A stretch of 64,000 bases of DNA from Sphingomonas oryzagri (GTDB lineage Bacteria > Pseudomonadota > Alphaproteobacteria > Sphingomonadales > Sphingomonadaceae), in assembly GCF_029906645.1 (NCBI RefSeq), contig NZ_JARYGZ010000001.1:673208-737207 (forward strand), read 5' to 3'. Under the pieces are notes generated by a model. The model was not told the DNA's origin, searched no databases, and worked only from the letters and a program-made list of their open reading frames with translations. Below, piece by piece: positions 41,996 through 52,208 of the stretch. Both the position numbers and the translations under genes were made by a program. How positions within the stretch are numbered: position 1 is the stretch's first letter; every line of letters begins with the position of its first letter.

Positions 41996-44089
41996 TCAGG
42001 CCAGCATCCTGATGCTCGGTTCGCGATCGTAAAAGCGACGAGCAGCCGCCTTCAGGAAATCGTCGCCGAGGCCGGTCACGCCGTCGTCCGGCTCGATCCC
42101 GGCCTTGTCGAGAAGCGGTTTGGCGGTCTCGCTGGCGCCGATCGCCTTGAGATGTCCGAACGCGTCCATCACGAACTGGATGGCCGCGCCTTCCTTCGCC
42201 ATCACGGCGGCGCCGTCTTCCGAAAGGATCACCGCGACCGCGTCGAAGATCTGCGACGGCGAGCCGAGCAGTTGGCCGTCCGCCTTCAGGACCTTGCCAT
42301 CGGAGAGTTTCGCGCCGCCGATCCGGGGGGCCACGACAAACGCCTTGGCGCCGGCCTTTTCGATCGCCGATTTGAGCGTCGTGATCTCGTCCGCGTCCGA
42401 ACCGTCCGCGATGAGGATGCCGATCTGGCGGCCTTCGATCGTCGCCTTCATGTTCTTCTGTATCGACAGCGCGTCGGACGGCTCGATGTCGATCGGCTCA
42501 CGCGCCGCCTTCGCCATTTTCGGGAGGTCGATCCCGAGGCCATCCGCGACACGCCTGGCCAGATCCTCGTCAACATTGCGCAGGTTCGCGACCAAGCGCG
42601 CCGGTACCTGCTCCAGTCCCACCTTGGACAGCTCGAACACGAAGGAGGAGGCGATGTGTGCGCGTTCGCTGTCAGTCTGCGACTTCCAGAACAGGCGGGC
42701 ATGGCTGTAGTGATCGGCGAACAGCTCGGCGCGGATACGCAGCTTTTCACCCGTCTCGTCGTGATCGGCGCGCCCCTTGGCGGTCGCGAAGCCGGTCATC
42801 GGGCATTCGCGCGGGCCGCCGTCCTCGCCATGCGCTGCAAGGCTGTTGGGCTCGTAATTCGCTCGCCCCTTGGGCACGGTCATCTGCATCTGCCCGTCGC
42901 GCTGGAAGTTCATCACCGGGCACTTGGGCGCGTTGATCGGGATCTGGTGGAAATTGGCGGTGCCGAGTCGCGATTTCTGCGTGTCGAGGTAGCTGAACAG
43001 GCGCCCCTGCAGCAGCGGATCGCTGGTGAAATCGATGCCGGGCACGACATTCGCCGGGCAGTAGGCGACCTGCTCGGTCTCGGCGAAGAAATTGTCCGGG
43101 TTCCGGTCGAGCGTCATGCGGCCGATGATGCGGACCGGGATCATCTCCTCGGGGATGATCTTGGTCGCGTCGAGCACGTCCCAGTCGAGGCTGTCGGCTA
43201 AGGCCTGGTCGAACGCCTGGATGCCCAGCTCCCATTCGGGGAACGCGCCGGTGTCGATCGCTTCGTAGAGATCGCGACGGTGATAGTCGTTGTCGGCCGC
43301 CTGCAGCTTCAGCGCCTCGTCCCACACGGTCGATTGGAGGCCAAGCTTCGGCTTCCAGTGGAATTTGACGAAGGTGCTCTTGCCGGCCTGGTTGACCATG
43401 CGGAAGGTGTGGATGCCGAAGCCCTCAATGGTGCGCAGCGAGCGCGGAATGGCACGATCGGACATCGCCCACATCAGCATATGCGTGGTTTCGGGCATCA
43501 GGCTCGCCCAGTCCCAGAAGGTGTCGTGCGCGGAACCCGCCTGGGGGTAGGCGCGATCGGCCTCCATCTTCACCGAATGGACGAGATCGGGGAATTTGAT
43601 CGCGTCCTGTATGAAGAAGACCGGGATGTTGTTGCCGACCAGATCCCAATTGCCCTCGGTCGTGTAGAACTTCACCGCGAAGCCGCGTACGTCGCGCGGG
43701 GTGTCGACCGAGCCTGCGCCGCCCGCGACGGTGGAGAAGCGCGTGAAGACCGGCGTCTTCGTACCTTTCTTGAAGAGCGCCGCCTTGCAGATGTCGGAGA
43801 GGTCGTCGGTCGCCTCGAAGGTGCCGTGCGCCGCCGATCCACGCGCGTGGACGATCCGTTCGGGGATGCGTTCGTGATCGAAGTGGAAGATCTTCTCGCG
43901 CAGCACGAAGTCTTCGAGCAGCACCGGGCCGCGCTCGCCCGACTTGAGGCTGTTCTGGTTGTCGGAGACGCGAATGCCCTGATTGGTCGTCAGGTGGGCG
44001 TCGGCATCCCCATGCGATCCCTTCGCCGGCGCCTGCTGATGGGTTTCGCCGCCGTTGCCGGTCGTCGTCTCGAAGCGGGTATCGGCCAT
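41996..44089 (-). CDS. katE: Large-subunit catalase (HPII/KatE type)
   Basis: The start is set at MADTRFETT (ATG complement 44087-44089) behind GGAGG, giving 697 aa; an upstream in-frame start at 44125 is also open. The catalase core shows [23 protein letters not shown] (cited in parts; distal His in VHARG), [29 protein letters not shown] in family form, [11 protein letters not shown], and the proximal heme region [14 protein letters not shown] (Tyr ligand). A C-terminal flavodoxin-like domain ([16 protein letters not shown]) is present, defining the clade-2 large subunit. It dismutates hydrogen peroxide, usually in stationary phase. Confidence 0.95.
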   Translation of the reverse strand: MADTRFETTTGNGGETHQQAPAKGSHGDADAHLTTNQGIRVSDNQNSLKSGERGPVLLEDFVLREKIFHFDHERIPERIVHARGSAAHGTFEATDDLSDICKAALFKKGTKTPVFTRFSTVAGGAGSVDTPRDVRGFAVKFYTTEGNWDLVGNNIPVFFIQDAIKFPDLVHSVKMEADRAYPQAGSAHDTFWDWASLMPETTHMLMWAMSDRAIPRSLRTIEGFGIHTFRMVNQAGKSTFVKFHWKPKLGLQSTVWDEALKLQAADNDYHRRDLYEAIDTGAFPEWELGIQAFDQALADSLDWDVLDATKIIPEEMIPVRIIGRMTLDRNPDNFFAETEQVAYCPANVVPGIDFTSDPLLQGRLFSYLDTQKSRLGTANFHQIPINAPKCPVMNFQRDGQMQMTVPKGRANYEPNSLAAHGEDGGPRECPMTGFATAKGRADHDETGEKLRIRAELFADHYSHARLFWKSQTDSERAHIASSFVFELSKVGLEQVPARLVANLRNVDEDLARRVADGLGIDLPKMAKAAREPIDIEPSDALSIQKNMKATIEGRQIGILIADGSDADEITTLKSAIEKAGAKAFVVAPRIGGAKLSDGKVLKADGQLLGSPSQIFDAVAVILSEDGAAVMAKEGAAIQFVMDAFGHLKAIGASETAKPLLDKAGIEPDDGVTGLGDDFLKAAARRFYDREPSIRMLA

Positions 44090-44384
44090 CACGTCCTCCG
44101 GGCTGTTCACATCGGCAAGACGCACGAAACACCTCGAAGATGCCCGGAAAATTGCCGTTCCTGATACAGGTTAGCGGCCGTCCGCAGGGCGTGCCCGGAT
44201 CGCGCCGACCGGAGTGGCGACGGCGCATATCCTTCTGCCCGGACAGAAACGGACGGATGCCGCGAGGCGACAAGCGCAGCTTCGCAAACAGGCAGAATCG
44301 ACCGGTCGCGCATATCGCCGCCCGCGCAACCGTTCGCGATCGACGACGAGGATTCCGCTCAGCTCCCGCCGATGGGTTCTGATC

Positions 44385-45257
44385 CTAAATCCCAAGCAAT
44401 TTGGATAACGACCGCAAGACCTTGGTCGCGCGCGCGGGAAGCGGCCATTCCGCTCGATGGATCAGCCACAATGTATCGGTCACGGCCGGGCTGCCTTCCG
44501 CCACGCTGATCGCCTCGGGCTGCCTGAACGCCTGGCGTGCATAACGGGGCAGCACGGTGAAGCCGAAGCCCCGCGCGACCGGCTCGAGGATCAGGGCGAT
44601 CTGATTGCTGAACCCGCGGATCGGCAGTTTGCGTACTCCCGGATTGCCGCCGAAGCGGCGCGAGAGCAGGCGGGTCGCCATCGCCTGCCCATCGGGATGA
44701 TCGATGAAGCCGATCCGTTCGAGATCCGTCCAGCCCGTCACCGTCTCGCCCGCCGGAACAATCAGTTCGAGTGGCTCCTGCAGGAAGGCGGTGGCGGACA
44801 GCCGCGCATCGTCTGGCTTCGTTGTGGCGATGCCAAAATCGCACGCGTTGGACAGCAGCGCCTCGATCACATCCCTGTCGGGAGCGAAGCGGTGACGGAT
44901 GACGAGTTCCGGATGCTCGGCCTGGATGTCCAGCAGCATGGGATAGAGCAGCAGCCCCACGCTGCCCGGTGTGATCAGGGTCACGTCGCCCTGCTGCGCT
45001 TCGTTGCCGGCGATGCGCGCCGCGAAGCGTCGGTCGGCAGCCTCGAGCTCGCGCGCATGGTCGAGCAGAGCCAGGCCGGCGGGCGTCCATTCCAGCGACC
45101 GGGGGCGGCGGATCACGATCGGACCGAGCCGCTCTTCCAGCTGACGGACATGCTGGCTGACGGCCGCCTGCGTGAGGTCCAGCGCGGCGGCAGCGCGGGT
45201 GAAGCTGCCATGTTCGGCGAGCGCTGCGGCGCTGCGGATCCAGAGCGGATTCAACAT
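44385..45257 (-). CDS. LysR-family regulator divergent from VOC/OYE operon
   Basis: This 290-aa protein has an HTH (WIRSAAALAEHGSFTRAAAALDLTQAAVSQHVRQLEERLG, cited in parts) and an effector domain with VTLITPGSVGLLLYPMLLDIQ. It is divergent from the TTG-started VOC gene across an 83-bp AT-rich gap, so it probably regulates the VOC, ene-reductase and SRPBCC operon. The 295-bp stretch between it and catalase (44090-44384) shows no gene or clear signal. Confidence 0.9.
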   Translation of the reverse strand: MLNPLWIRSAAALAEHGSFTRAAAALDLTQAAVSQHVRQLEERLGPIVIRRPRSLEWTPAGLALLDHARELEAADRRFAARIAGNEAQQGDVTLITPGSVGLLLYPMLLDIQAEHPELVIRHRFAPDRDVIEALLSNACDFGIATTKPDDARLSATAFLQEPLELIVPAGETVTGWTDLERIGFIDHPDGQAMATRLLSRRFGGNPGVRKLPIRGFSNQIALILEPVARGFGFTVLPRYARQAFRQPEAISVAEGSPAVTDTLWLIHRAEWPLPARATKVLRSLSKLLGI

Positions 45258-45340
45258 AATAAATTTTTATAGCAACGATAAGTCTATGTCGCTTCATTTT
45301 ATGGATGTGGCGGACGACATGAGCGGAAAGGAGATCCGTC

Positions 45341-45838
45341 TTGTCGACCTATCCGCGCAGTTTCTCGCACATCGGTCTGTCCGTGACGGACCTTGATGCG
45401 GCCGTCACATTCTACACGGAGGTGATGGGCTGGTATCTGATCATGCCGCCGACCACGATCCGCGAGGATGAGAGCGCGATCGGGGTGATGTGCACCGACG
45501 TGTTCGGCGCGGGCTGGGGCTCGTTCCGCATCGCGCACCTCTCCACCGGAGACCGCGTCGGCGTCGAGATCTTCGAGTTCCGCAACGCCGAGCGGCCCGA
45601 GAACAATTTCGAATATTGGAAAACCAGCGTCTTCCACTTCTGCGTGCAGGATCCGGACGTCGAGGGGCTGGCAGCGAAGATCGTCGCCGCGGGTGGCCGT
45701 CAGCGGATGCCGGTGCGCGAATATTTCCCCGGCGATAAGCCGTATCGCATGGTCTATATGGAGGATCCGTTCGGCAACATCCTCGAAATCTACAGCCACA
45801 GCTACGAGCTGACCTATTCGGCCGGCGCCTACGCCTGA
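45341..45838 (+). CDS. VOC-family metalloenzyme (glyoxalase/dioxygenase fold)
   Basis: The start is TTG 45341, preceded by AAAGGAG; all upstream in-frame ATGs are closed by a stop. This 165-aa protein has two VOC beta-alpha-beta-beta-beta modules (SFSHIGLSVTDLDAAVTFYTEVMGWYLIM, and VFHFCVQDPDVEGLAAKIVAAGG, cited in parts) and ends PYRMVYMEDPFGNILEIYSHSYE. Metal ligands are plausibly His10, His at ~103 and Glu at ~151. Such proteins isomerise or cleave ring or hemithioacetal substrates. It is first in an operon with an ene-reductase. Confidence 0.88.
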   Translation: MSTYPRSFSHIGLSVTDLDAAVTFYTEVMGWYLIMPPTTIREDESAIGVMCTDVFGAGWGSFRIAHLSTGDRVGVEIFEFRNAERPENNFEYWKTSVFHFCVQDPDVEGLAAKIVAAGGRQRMPVREYFPGDKPYRMVYMEDPFGNILEIYSHSYELTYSAGAYA

Positions 45839-45848
45839 GGACGCGATC

Positions 45849-46967
45849 ATGACCGCATTGTTCACACCCTTCACGCTGAAGGACATCACCCTGCGCAACC
45901 GCATCGCGGTGCCGCCCATGTGCCAGTATAGCGCCGTCGACGGTGCCGTGACCGACTGGCATCTGCCCCATTATGCCGGGATGGCGCGCGGCGGGGCGGG
46001 CCTGGTCATCGTCGAGGCGACCGCCGTCTCGCCCGAGGGGCGGATCACGCCTGGCTGCACCGGCCTGTGGAACGACACGCAGGCCGAGGGCATGGCGGCG
46101 ATCGCGGGCGCAATCAGGGCGGCCGGTTCCGTCCCCGGCATCCAGATCGGCCACGCCGGTCGCAAGGCCAGCGCCAACCTGCCGTGGGAGGGCGACGATC
46201 ATATTCCGAACGATGCACCCGGCGGCTGGCAGACCATTTCCCCGTCCGCGATCGCCTTCGGCGGCGGGTTGCCCAAGGTGCCGACCGAGATGAGCCTCGC
46301 CGATATCGAGCGGGTGAAGGCCGATTTCGTCGCCGCCGCGATCCGCGCGCGCGATGCCGGTTTCGAGTGGCTGGAGCTGCATTTCGCCCACGGCTATCTC
46401 GCTCAGAGCTTCTTCTCGATCCATGCCAACACCCGCACCGATGCCTATGGCCGCGACGCAGAGGCGCGCGGTCGCTTCCTCGTCGAGACGTTGCAGGCGG
46501 TGCGCGCGGTATGGCCCGAGCGCCTGCCGCTCACCGCGCGCTTCGGCGTGATCGAGTATGACGGCCGCGACGAGGAGACGCTGGGCGAGGCGATCGCGCT
46601 GGTGAAACGCTTCAAGGCCGATGGCCTCGATTTCGTGAACGTCTCGATGGGCTTCTCGACCATCGAGGCCAGGGTTCCGTGGAGCGACGGCTTCATGGCC
46701 CCGATCGCGCAGCGCATCCGCACCGAGACCGGTCTGCCGGTCGCGACCGCCTGGGGCATGGACAAGCCCGAGATCGCCACCGCTGCCGTCGATGGCGGGC
46801 AGATGGATCTCGTCATGGTCGGGCGCGGCCACCTCGCCGATCCACATTATCCGTTCCGGCTTGCCCGCGACCTCGGCATTCCCAAATCCTCGTCGCTGCT
46901 GCCCGATCCATATGCCTATTGGCTGGCACGCTATCCGGGGCCGCAGAACGGCGATCCGGTCGACTGA
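45849..46967 (+). CDS. Old-yellow-enzyme ene-reductase, YqjM-like
   Basis: This 372-aa FMN TIM-barrel enzyme contains RNRIAVPPMCQYSAVDG, with the Cys that replaces Thr as FMN modulator in thermophilic-like OYEs such as YqjM. IQIGHAGRKAS gives the substrate-binding His, ELHFAHGYLAQSFFSIHAN the second signature and MVGRGHLADP the phosphate region. It reduces activated C=C bonds with NAD(P)H. It starts 10 nt after VOC. Confidence 0.93.
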   Translation: MTALFTPFTLKDITLRNRIAVPPMCQYSAVDGAVTDWHLPHYAGMARGGAGLVIVEATAVSPEGRITPGCTGLWNDTQAEGMAAIAGAIRAAGSVPGIQIGHAGRKASANLPWEGDDHIPNDAPGGWQTISPSAIAFGGGLPKVPTEMSLADIERVKADFVAAAIRARDAGFEWLELHFAHGYLAQSFFSIHANTRTDAYGRDAEARGRFLVETLQAVRAVWPERLPLTARFGVIEYDGRDEETLGEAIALVKRFKADGLDFVNVSMGFSTIEARVPWSDGFMAPIAQRIRTETGLPVATAWGMDKPEIATAAVDGGQMDLVMVGRGHLADPHYPFRLARDLGIPKSSSLLPDPYAYWLARYPGPQNGDPVD

Positions 46968-46984
46968 ACGAAAGGCGAGAGACG

Positions 46985-47494
46985 ATGAGCTACATCCAGT
47001 GGCCCGCCGGCTACGTGCCCGGCTTCACCGACAATTTCTGCTCCAACGAGGTGATCGTTGCGGGCCTGACGACCGCTGACGTCTGGCCGTTCCTCAACGA
47101 GCCGGGGCGCTGGCCGGATTATTACAGGAATTCGGCCGACGTTCGTTTCCACGACGGCAGGGGGCCGGCGCTGGAGAATGGTGTGCGCTTCTTCTTCAGC
47201 ACGTTCGGCTTTCCTGTGGAATCGCAGGTCGTCGAGCACGTGCCGCCGGTCGAGGGCCAGCCCGCGCGGGTCGCCTGGCATGGCTGGTCCGGTGAAGGCG
47301 ACGGTCGGCTCGACGTCCATCACGCCTGGCTGATCGAGGATCTGTCGGGCGGCCGGGTGCGCATCCTCACCCAGGAGACGCAGAACGGTGCCCCGGCCCG
47401 CGAACTCGCCACCGCGCGGCCCAATCCGATGATCAACGGCCATCAGGAATGGCTGGACGGCCTCGTCGCGGCTGCCCGCGCCGCACGGGGCTGA
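46985..47494 (+). CDS. SRPBCC (START-like/polyketide-cyclase) protein
   Basis: This 169-aa helix-grip protein has TTADVWPFLNEPGRWPDYYRNSADVRFHD, an empty-pocket beta-sheet (VRFFFSTFGFPVESQVVEHVPP), and LVAAAR at the C-terminal helix. SRPBCC proteins bind hydrophobic ligands or act as cyclases/hydrolases. It completes the VOC, ene-reductase and SRPBCC operon, which ends at a terminator hairpin. Confidence 0.87.
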   Translation: MSYIQWPAGYVPGFTDNFCSNEVIVAGLTTADVWPFLNEPGRWPDYYRNSADVRFHDGRGPALENGVRFFFSTFGFPVESQVVEHVPPVEGQPARVAWHGWSGEGDGRLDVHHAWLIEDLSGGRVRILTQETQNGAPARELATARPNPMINGHQEWLDGLVAAARAARG

Positions 47495-47558
47495 TCGCGT
47501 CGCCGCAGCATAAGCGCCGAACCAGCGATCCAGCGGATATTGTCTCGGAGTTCGACGT

Positions 47559-47587
47559 CGGGTGGCCGTTGACCGGACGGCCACCCG
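47559..47587. terminator. Bidirectional hairpin between SRPBCC and AKR genes
   Basis: CGGGTGGCCGT (47559-47569) pairs with ACGGCCACCCG (47577-47587), 11 bp with a 7-nt loop, in the convergent gap 47495-47615. Confidence 0.75.
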
Positions 47588-47615
47588 TTGCCCGTCATGG
47601 CCGTGTTTGTCTCGC

Positions 47616-49049
<1,434 letters not shown>

Positions 49050-49052
49050 TTA

Positions 49053-49064
49053 GATTGCACAATC
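49053..49064. promoter_or_regulatory. Small dyad in CMD/LysR divergent gap
   Basis: GATTG (49053-49057) and CAATC (49060-49064) are inverted around CA in the 89-bp gap 49004-49092. This is a plausible LysR box for both directions. Confidence 0.4.
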
Positions 49065-49092
49065 GGGAAACGGTTTTGAGTATCATTCAACA

Positions 49093-49992
49093 ATGGCGCG
49101 CAGGGATTTCAACGACCTTCTTGCCTTCCGCGCTGTCGCGATGGACAGGAGCTTCACCCGCGCCGCCGCGCGGATCGGTGTCTCCACCTCGGCCATGAGC
49201 CATGCGATACGTGGCCTGGAGGAACGGATCGGCATTCGCCTGCTCAATCGTACCACGCGCAGCGTAGTGCCGACCGAGGCGGGCGAGCGGCTGCTGGCCA
49301 CGGTGTCGGCATTGTTCGACGGCGTTGAGGCCGAACTGGCGAGTCTGGGCGAATTGAGCGACAGGCCGGCGGGTACGATCCGCATCACGACGAGCGCACA
49401 CGCTGCCAAGACCATATTGGAGCCGGCGCTGCTCCCGCTGCTTGCGAGGCATCCCCTGCTGAAGGTGGAATTGAGTGCGGAATCCGGCTTCGTCGATATC
49501 GTCGCCGAGCGCTTCGACGCCGGCGTTCGGCTGGGGGAGACAATCGCGCAGGACATGGTGGCCGTGCCGATCGGGCCGGATATGCGCATGGCGGCTGCGG
49601 CATCGCCGGACTATTTCGACCGGTACCCGCCGCCCGCGACGCCTCATGATCTGAGCCGGCACAATTGCATCAACCTGCGGTTTCCGACCTATGGCGGACT
49701 ATACGCGTGGGAGTTCGAGAAAGACGGGCGTGCGCTGAACGTCAGGGTGGACGGACAGTTGACCGTGAACGACACCGCGCTTGCGCTCCAGGCGGCCATG
49801 GACGGGTTCGGCATCGCATACATCACCGACGATCAGGTTCTTCCGCTGATCGATGCAGGGCGCCTGATCCGGGTGCTTGAGGATTGGTGCCCGCCGTTTC
49901 CGGGTTATCATCTCTATTATCCAAGCCGCAGGCAGCATTCCTCCGGCTTCGCCGCCGTCATCGAGGCGCTTCGCTACCGCGCGGAAGGTTGA
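49093..49992 (+). CDS. LysR-family regulator divergent from CMD/AKR operon
   Basis: This 299-aa protein has an HTH with DFNDLLAFRAVAMDRSFTRAA and TSAMSHAIRGLEERIGIRLLNRTTRSVVPTEAG (cited in parts). The effector domain has RITTSAHAAKTILEPALLPL and EPA-type GFGIAYITDDQVLPLI. The CrgA/PecT-like subfamily is frequent in front of AKR genes. It most likely represses or activates CMD and AKR in response to electrophiles (inference). Confidence 0.92.
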   Translation: MARRDFNDLLAFRAVAMDRSFTRAAARIGVSTSAMSHAIRGLEERIGIRLLNRTTRSVVPTEAGERLLATVSALFDGVEAELASLGELSDRPAGTIRITTSAHAAKTILEPALLPLLARHPLLKVELSAESGFVDIVAERFDAGVRLGETIAQDMVAVPIGPDMRMAAAASPDYFDRYPPPATPHDLSRHNCINLRFPTYGGLYAWEFEKDGRALNVRVDGQLTVNDTALALQAAMDGFGIAYITDDQVLPLIDAGRLIRVLEDWCPPFPGYHLYYPSRRQHSSGFAAVIEALRYRAEG

Positions 49993-50018
49993 CGGGAGAG
50001 GGGGGCGGATCTTCAACG

Positions 50019-50054
50019 CTTCGCACGAACGGCGGACTTTGGCCGGTTGCGAAG
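50019..50054. terminator. Weak hairpin between convergent lysR genes
   Basis: CTTCGCA (50019-50025) and TGCGAAG (50048-50054) are inverted around a 22-nt loop. The long loop and missing T-run make this a weak call. Confidence 0.3.
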
Positions 50055-50073
50055 GTCGAGGTGCCGAAGAGCC

Positions 50074-50964
50074 TCAGGATCCGAGCGCTCTGGAGAGATG
50101 ATCGACGATCGCCCGGACCTTCGCCGACGGCCTTGGACCCGCCGGAAAGACCGCATAGACTTCCGCGGGATCGAGCCGATAGGCCTGGAGCAACTGGCTG
50201 AGCTGGCCGCTGCGGAGTTCCTCTCCCGCCATGACGCGGGTCGCCAGCGCGATGCCCATTCCGGCCACGGCAGCCGCGAGGATGCCCGGCGCGGAATTGA
50301 TCCAGAGCTTGGCCCTGACGTCGATCGAGGTGACGGTCTGGTTATGGGTGAAGCGCCAGCTCTCCCGGCCGAACACGCCATGCTGGACGATACAGTCGTG
50401 CCCGGCGAGTTCACCCGGATTGGCGGGCGAACCGTGTGCGGCGAGATATGCTGGCGCCGCGACCACCAGCCGCTCGATCAGGGCGAGCCTGCGGGCACCG
50501 AAGCTCGAGTCGTCCAGCGGCCCGACACCCAGGCGAATGGCGACATCGACACCCTCCATGATCAGGTTCTGCCGCGCGTCGCTCATGACGATCTCGACTC
50601 GAAGATCGGGATGCCGGGCCAGGAAGGCTGCCAGCGCGGGGATGACGGCGCGCGTGCCATAGAGCACCGGCATGGCGAGCCGGATCACACCGTGCAGCGA
50701 ATCGACGCCACGGGCCGCCTGTTCGGCCTCCTCCATTTCCGCCAGCAGGTGCTTCGAGCGCTCCAGGAAGAGAGCGCCGGCTTCGGTCAGTGAGATGCTG
50801 CGGGTCGTGCGCAGCAGCAGCGTCGTGCCCAGCCTCGCTTCCAGCGTGCCGACGATCCTCGACACCGAGGGTTGCGACAACTTCAGTTCCCGCGCCGCGC
50901 GCGAAAGGCTGCCGCTCTCGGCAACGCGCACGAAAACAGCCATCTCCTGCCAGCGGTCACTCAT
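50074..50964 (-). CDS. LysR-family regulator divergent from peroxiredoxin-like gene
   Basis: This 296-aa protein has an HTH WQEMAVFVRVAESGSLSRAARELKLSQPSVSRIV (cited in parts). The effector domain contains GVIRLAMPVLYGTRAVIP and DVAIRLGVGPLDDSSFGARRL. It is divergent from the peroxiredoxin-like gene across a 99-bp gap with a perfect palindrome, so it is the obvious regulator of that gene. Confidence 0.92.
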   Translation of the reverse strand: MSDRWQEMAVFVRVAESGSLSRAARELKLSQPSVSRIVGTLEARLGTTLLLRTTRSISLTEAGALFLERSKHLLAEMEEAEQAARGVDSLHGVIRLAMPVLYGTRAVIPALAAFLARHPDLRVEIVMSDARQNLIMEGVDVAIRLGVGPLDDSSFGARRLALIERLVVAAPAYLAAHGSPANPGELAGHDCIVQHGVFGRESWRFTHNQTVTSIDVRAKLWINSAPGILAAAVAGMGIALATRVMAGEELRSGQLSQLLQAYRLDPAEVYAVFPAGPRPSAKVRAIVDHLSRALGS

Positions 50965-50968
50965 TTGC

Positions 50969-50978
50969 TATCCGGATA
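50969..50978. promoter_or_regulatory. Palindrome TATCCGGATA next to lysR start
   Basis: A perfect 10-nt palindrome lies 5 bp upstream of the lysR start in the divergent gap. It is a candidate autoregulatory site. Confidence 0.4.
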
Positions 50979-51063
50979 TATGTTGTCTGTAATCGACGGA
51001 TACACGGCTTTTCTCGGATAACCTAATTCCCGGCTCACGGCGGTTCCGCCGCGAAAATGGAGA

Positions 51064-51747
51064 ATGACGATGACGCTTCAGGACAAGCTCGACGCGATGC
51101 GCGATGATTTCGAGAACGGGCGTTTTCCGCTGGTGCCGACCCGCGATCAACTGGACACGATGCAGCGCGCGACCCAGCAGCTGATCGACAGCGGGCAGGC
51201 CGATCATGCGCTGAAGGCCGGTGACACGGCGCCTGACTTCACGCTGCGAGACGCGGACGGCAACAGCATCGGTTCGCGGGCGCTGCTGGCGAAGGGGCCG
51301 CTGGTCGCGACCTTCTATCGCGGCGTGTGGTGCCCCTATTGCAACTATGATCTGCAGGCGTTGGAAGAGATCCGGTCCGAGATCGAGGCACGGGGCGCCA
51401 GCCTCGTTGCGATCTCTCCGCAGACGCCGGCGAACAGCCGCAAGTCGCAGCGAGACAACAAGCTCGGCTTCCCGATCCTGAGCGATGCCGGTACGGCGGT
51501 GGCCGCCGAATTCGGCCTGCGCTTCGCGCTTCCGGACGAACTCATCGCGGTCTACAGCCAGTTCGGTAACGATCTGCCCAAGATCAACGACGATCCGGCC
51601 TGGGTGCTTCCGATGCCGGCGCGTTACGTGATCGGCACGGATGGCGTGATCGCCTATGCCGAGGTCAATCCCGACTACACCCGGCGCCCCGATCCGTCCG
51701 AACTGTTGCCGGTGCTCGATCGCCTGCGCGCCGGCATCGTGGCCTGA
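51064..51747 (+). CDS. Peroxiredoxin-like (AhpC/TSA) protein with CPYC motif
   Basis: This 227-aa protein has an N-terminal helical extension (~1-50) and a thioredoxin fold with KAGDTAPDFTLRDADG and FYRGVWCPYCNYDL (Cys90, Cys93). The C-terminal cis-Pro region is PARYVIGTDGVIAYAEVNPDYTRR. It belongs to the group of alkyl-hydroperoxide-reductase/thiol-specific antioxidant proteins found beside LysR genes. It reduces peroxides or quinone-type oxidants, and is likely induced via the divergent LysR. Confidence 0.9.
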   Translation: MTMTLQDKLDAMRDDFENGRFPLVPTRDQLDTMQRATQQLIDSGQADHALKAGDTAPDFTLRDADGNSIGSRALLAKGPLVATFYRGVWCPYCNYDLQALEEIRSEIEARGASLVAISPQTPANSRKSQRDNKLGFPILSDAGTAVAAEFGLRFALPDELIAVYSQFGNDLPKINDDPAWVLPMPARYVIGTDGVIAYAEVNPDYTRRPDPSELLPVLDRLRAGIVA

Positions 51748-51968
51748 GCCTGCCCATCGGGTCGGCCGTATGATCCGTCCGCACGGATCCGGCCGACCTG
51801 ATACTATGCCCCGACGGCGACACGCCGCCGCGCCGGATCTGGTCGTGGACGACGGCCTGATCCTGCGGCATATCGTCGCGAGCTGAAATTCGTGGACCCC
51901 AGAGGCTTGCCGAACGGTTGTGTCCCGACCAGACGGCGCGGTCGCTGGAATTTGGGAGCGTATCGCCC

Positions 51969-52208
51969 GTGCCGCCTACCCGAGACGACATCATCACCAT
52001 CATCGCCGAGGAAGCACGGATCGACGCGGCGAAGCTGACGTCGGACGCCACGCTCGCTTCCCTGGACATCGCTTCGCTCGACGTGATGAGCGTGCTTTTC
52101 GCGATCGAGGACAAATATGGCGTCGAAATTCCGGTCGAGACGGTGAATCCGGCCGACACGCTGGGGCAGTTCGTGGACGCGATCCTGGCCAGGGTCACGG
52201 CTGCTTGA
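51969..52208 (+). CDS. Acyl carrier protein of the polyketide locus
   Basis: The start is GTG 51969 with GGGAG upstream, giving a 79-aa ACP; an in-frame TTG at 51918 would add 17 unrelated residues. The carrier core is TLASLDIASLDVMSVLFAIEDKYGVEIP (cited in parts), with phosphopantetheine Ser36 in ASLD. The residue before that Ser is Ala instead of the usual Asp of DSL. Its stop overlaps the TTG start of the ketosynthase (TTGA). It would carry the acyl chain for the ketosynthase and/or type III PKS. The 221-bp gap 51748-51968 upstream must hold the promoter, but none stands out. Confidence 0.88.
   Translation: MPPTRDDIITIIAEEARIDAAKLTSDATLASLDIASLDVMSVLFAIEDKYGVEIPVETVNPADTLGQFVDAILARVTAA

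Noticed and set aside
44171..44395. 74-codon frame between catalase and LysR
   Set aside because: Arg/Cys-rich composition, no ribosome site, and overlap with the LysR end; treated as non-coding.
45441..46847. 468-codon minus-strand frame
   Set aside because: It runs antisense across both the VOC and ene-reductase genes and has no domain features.
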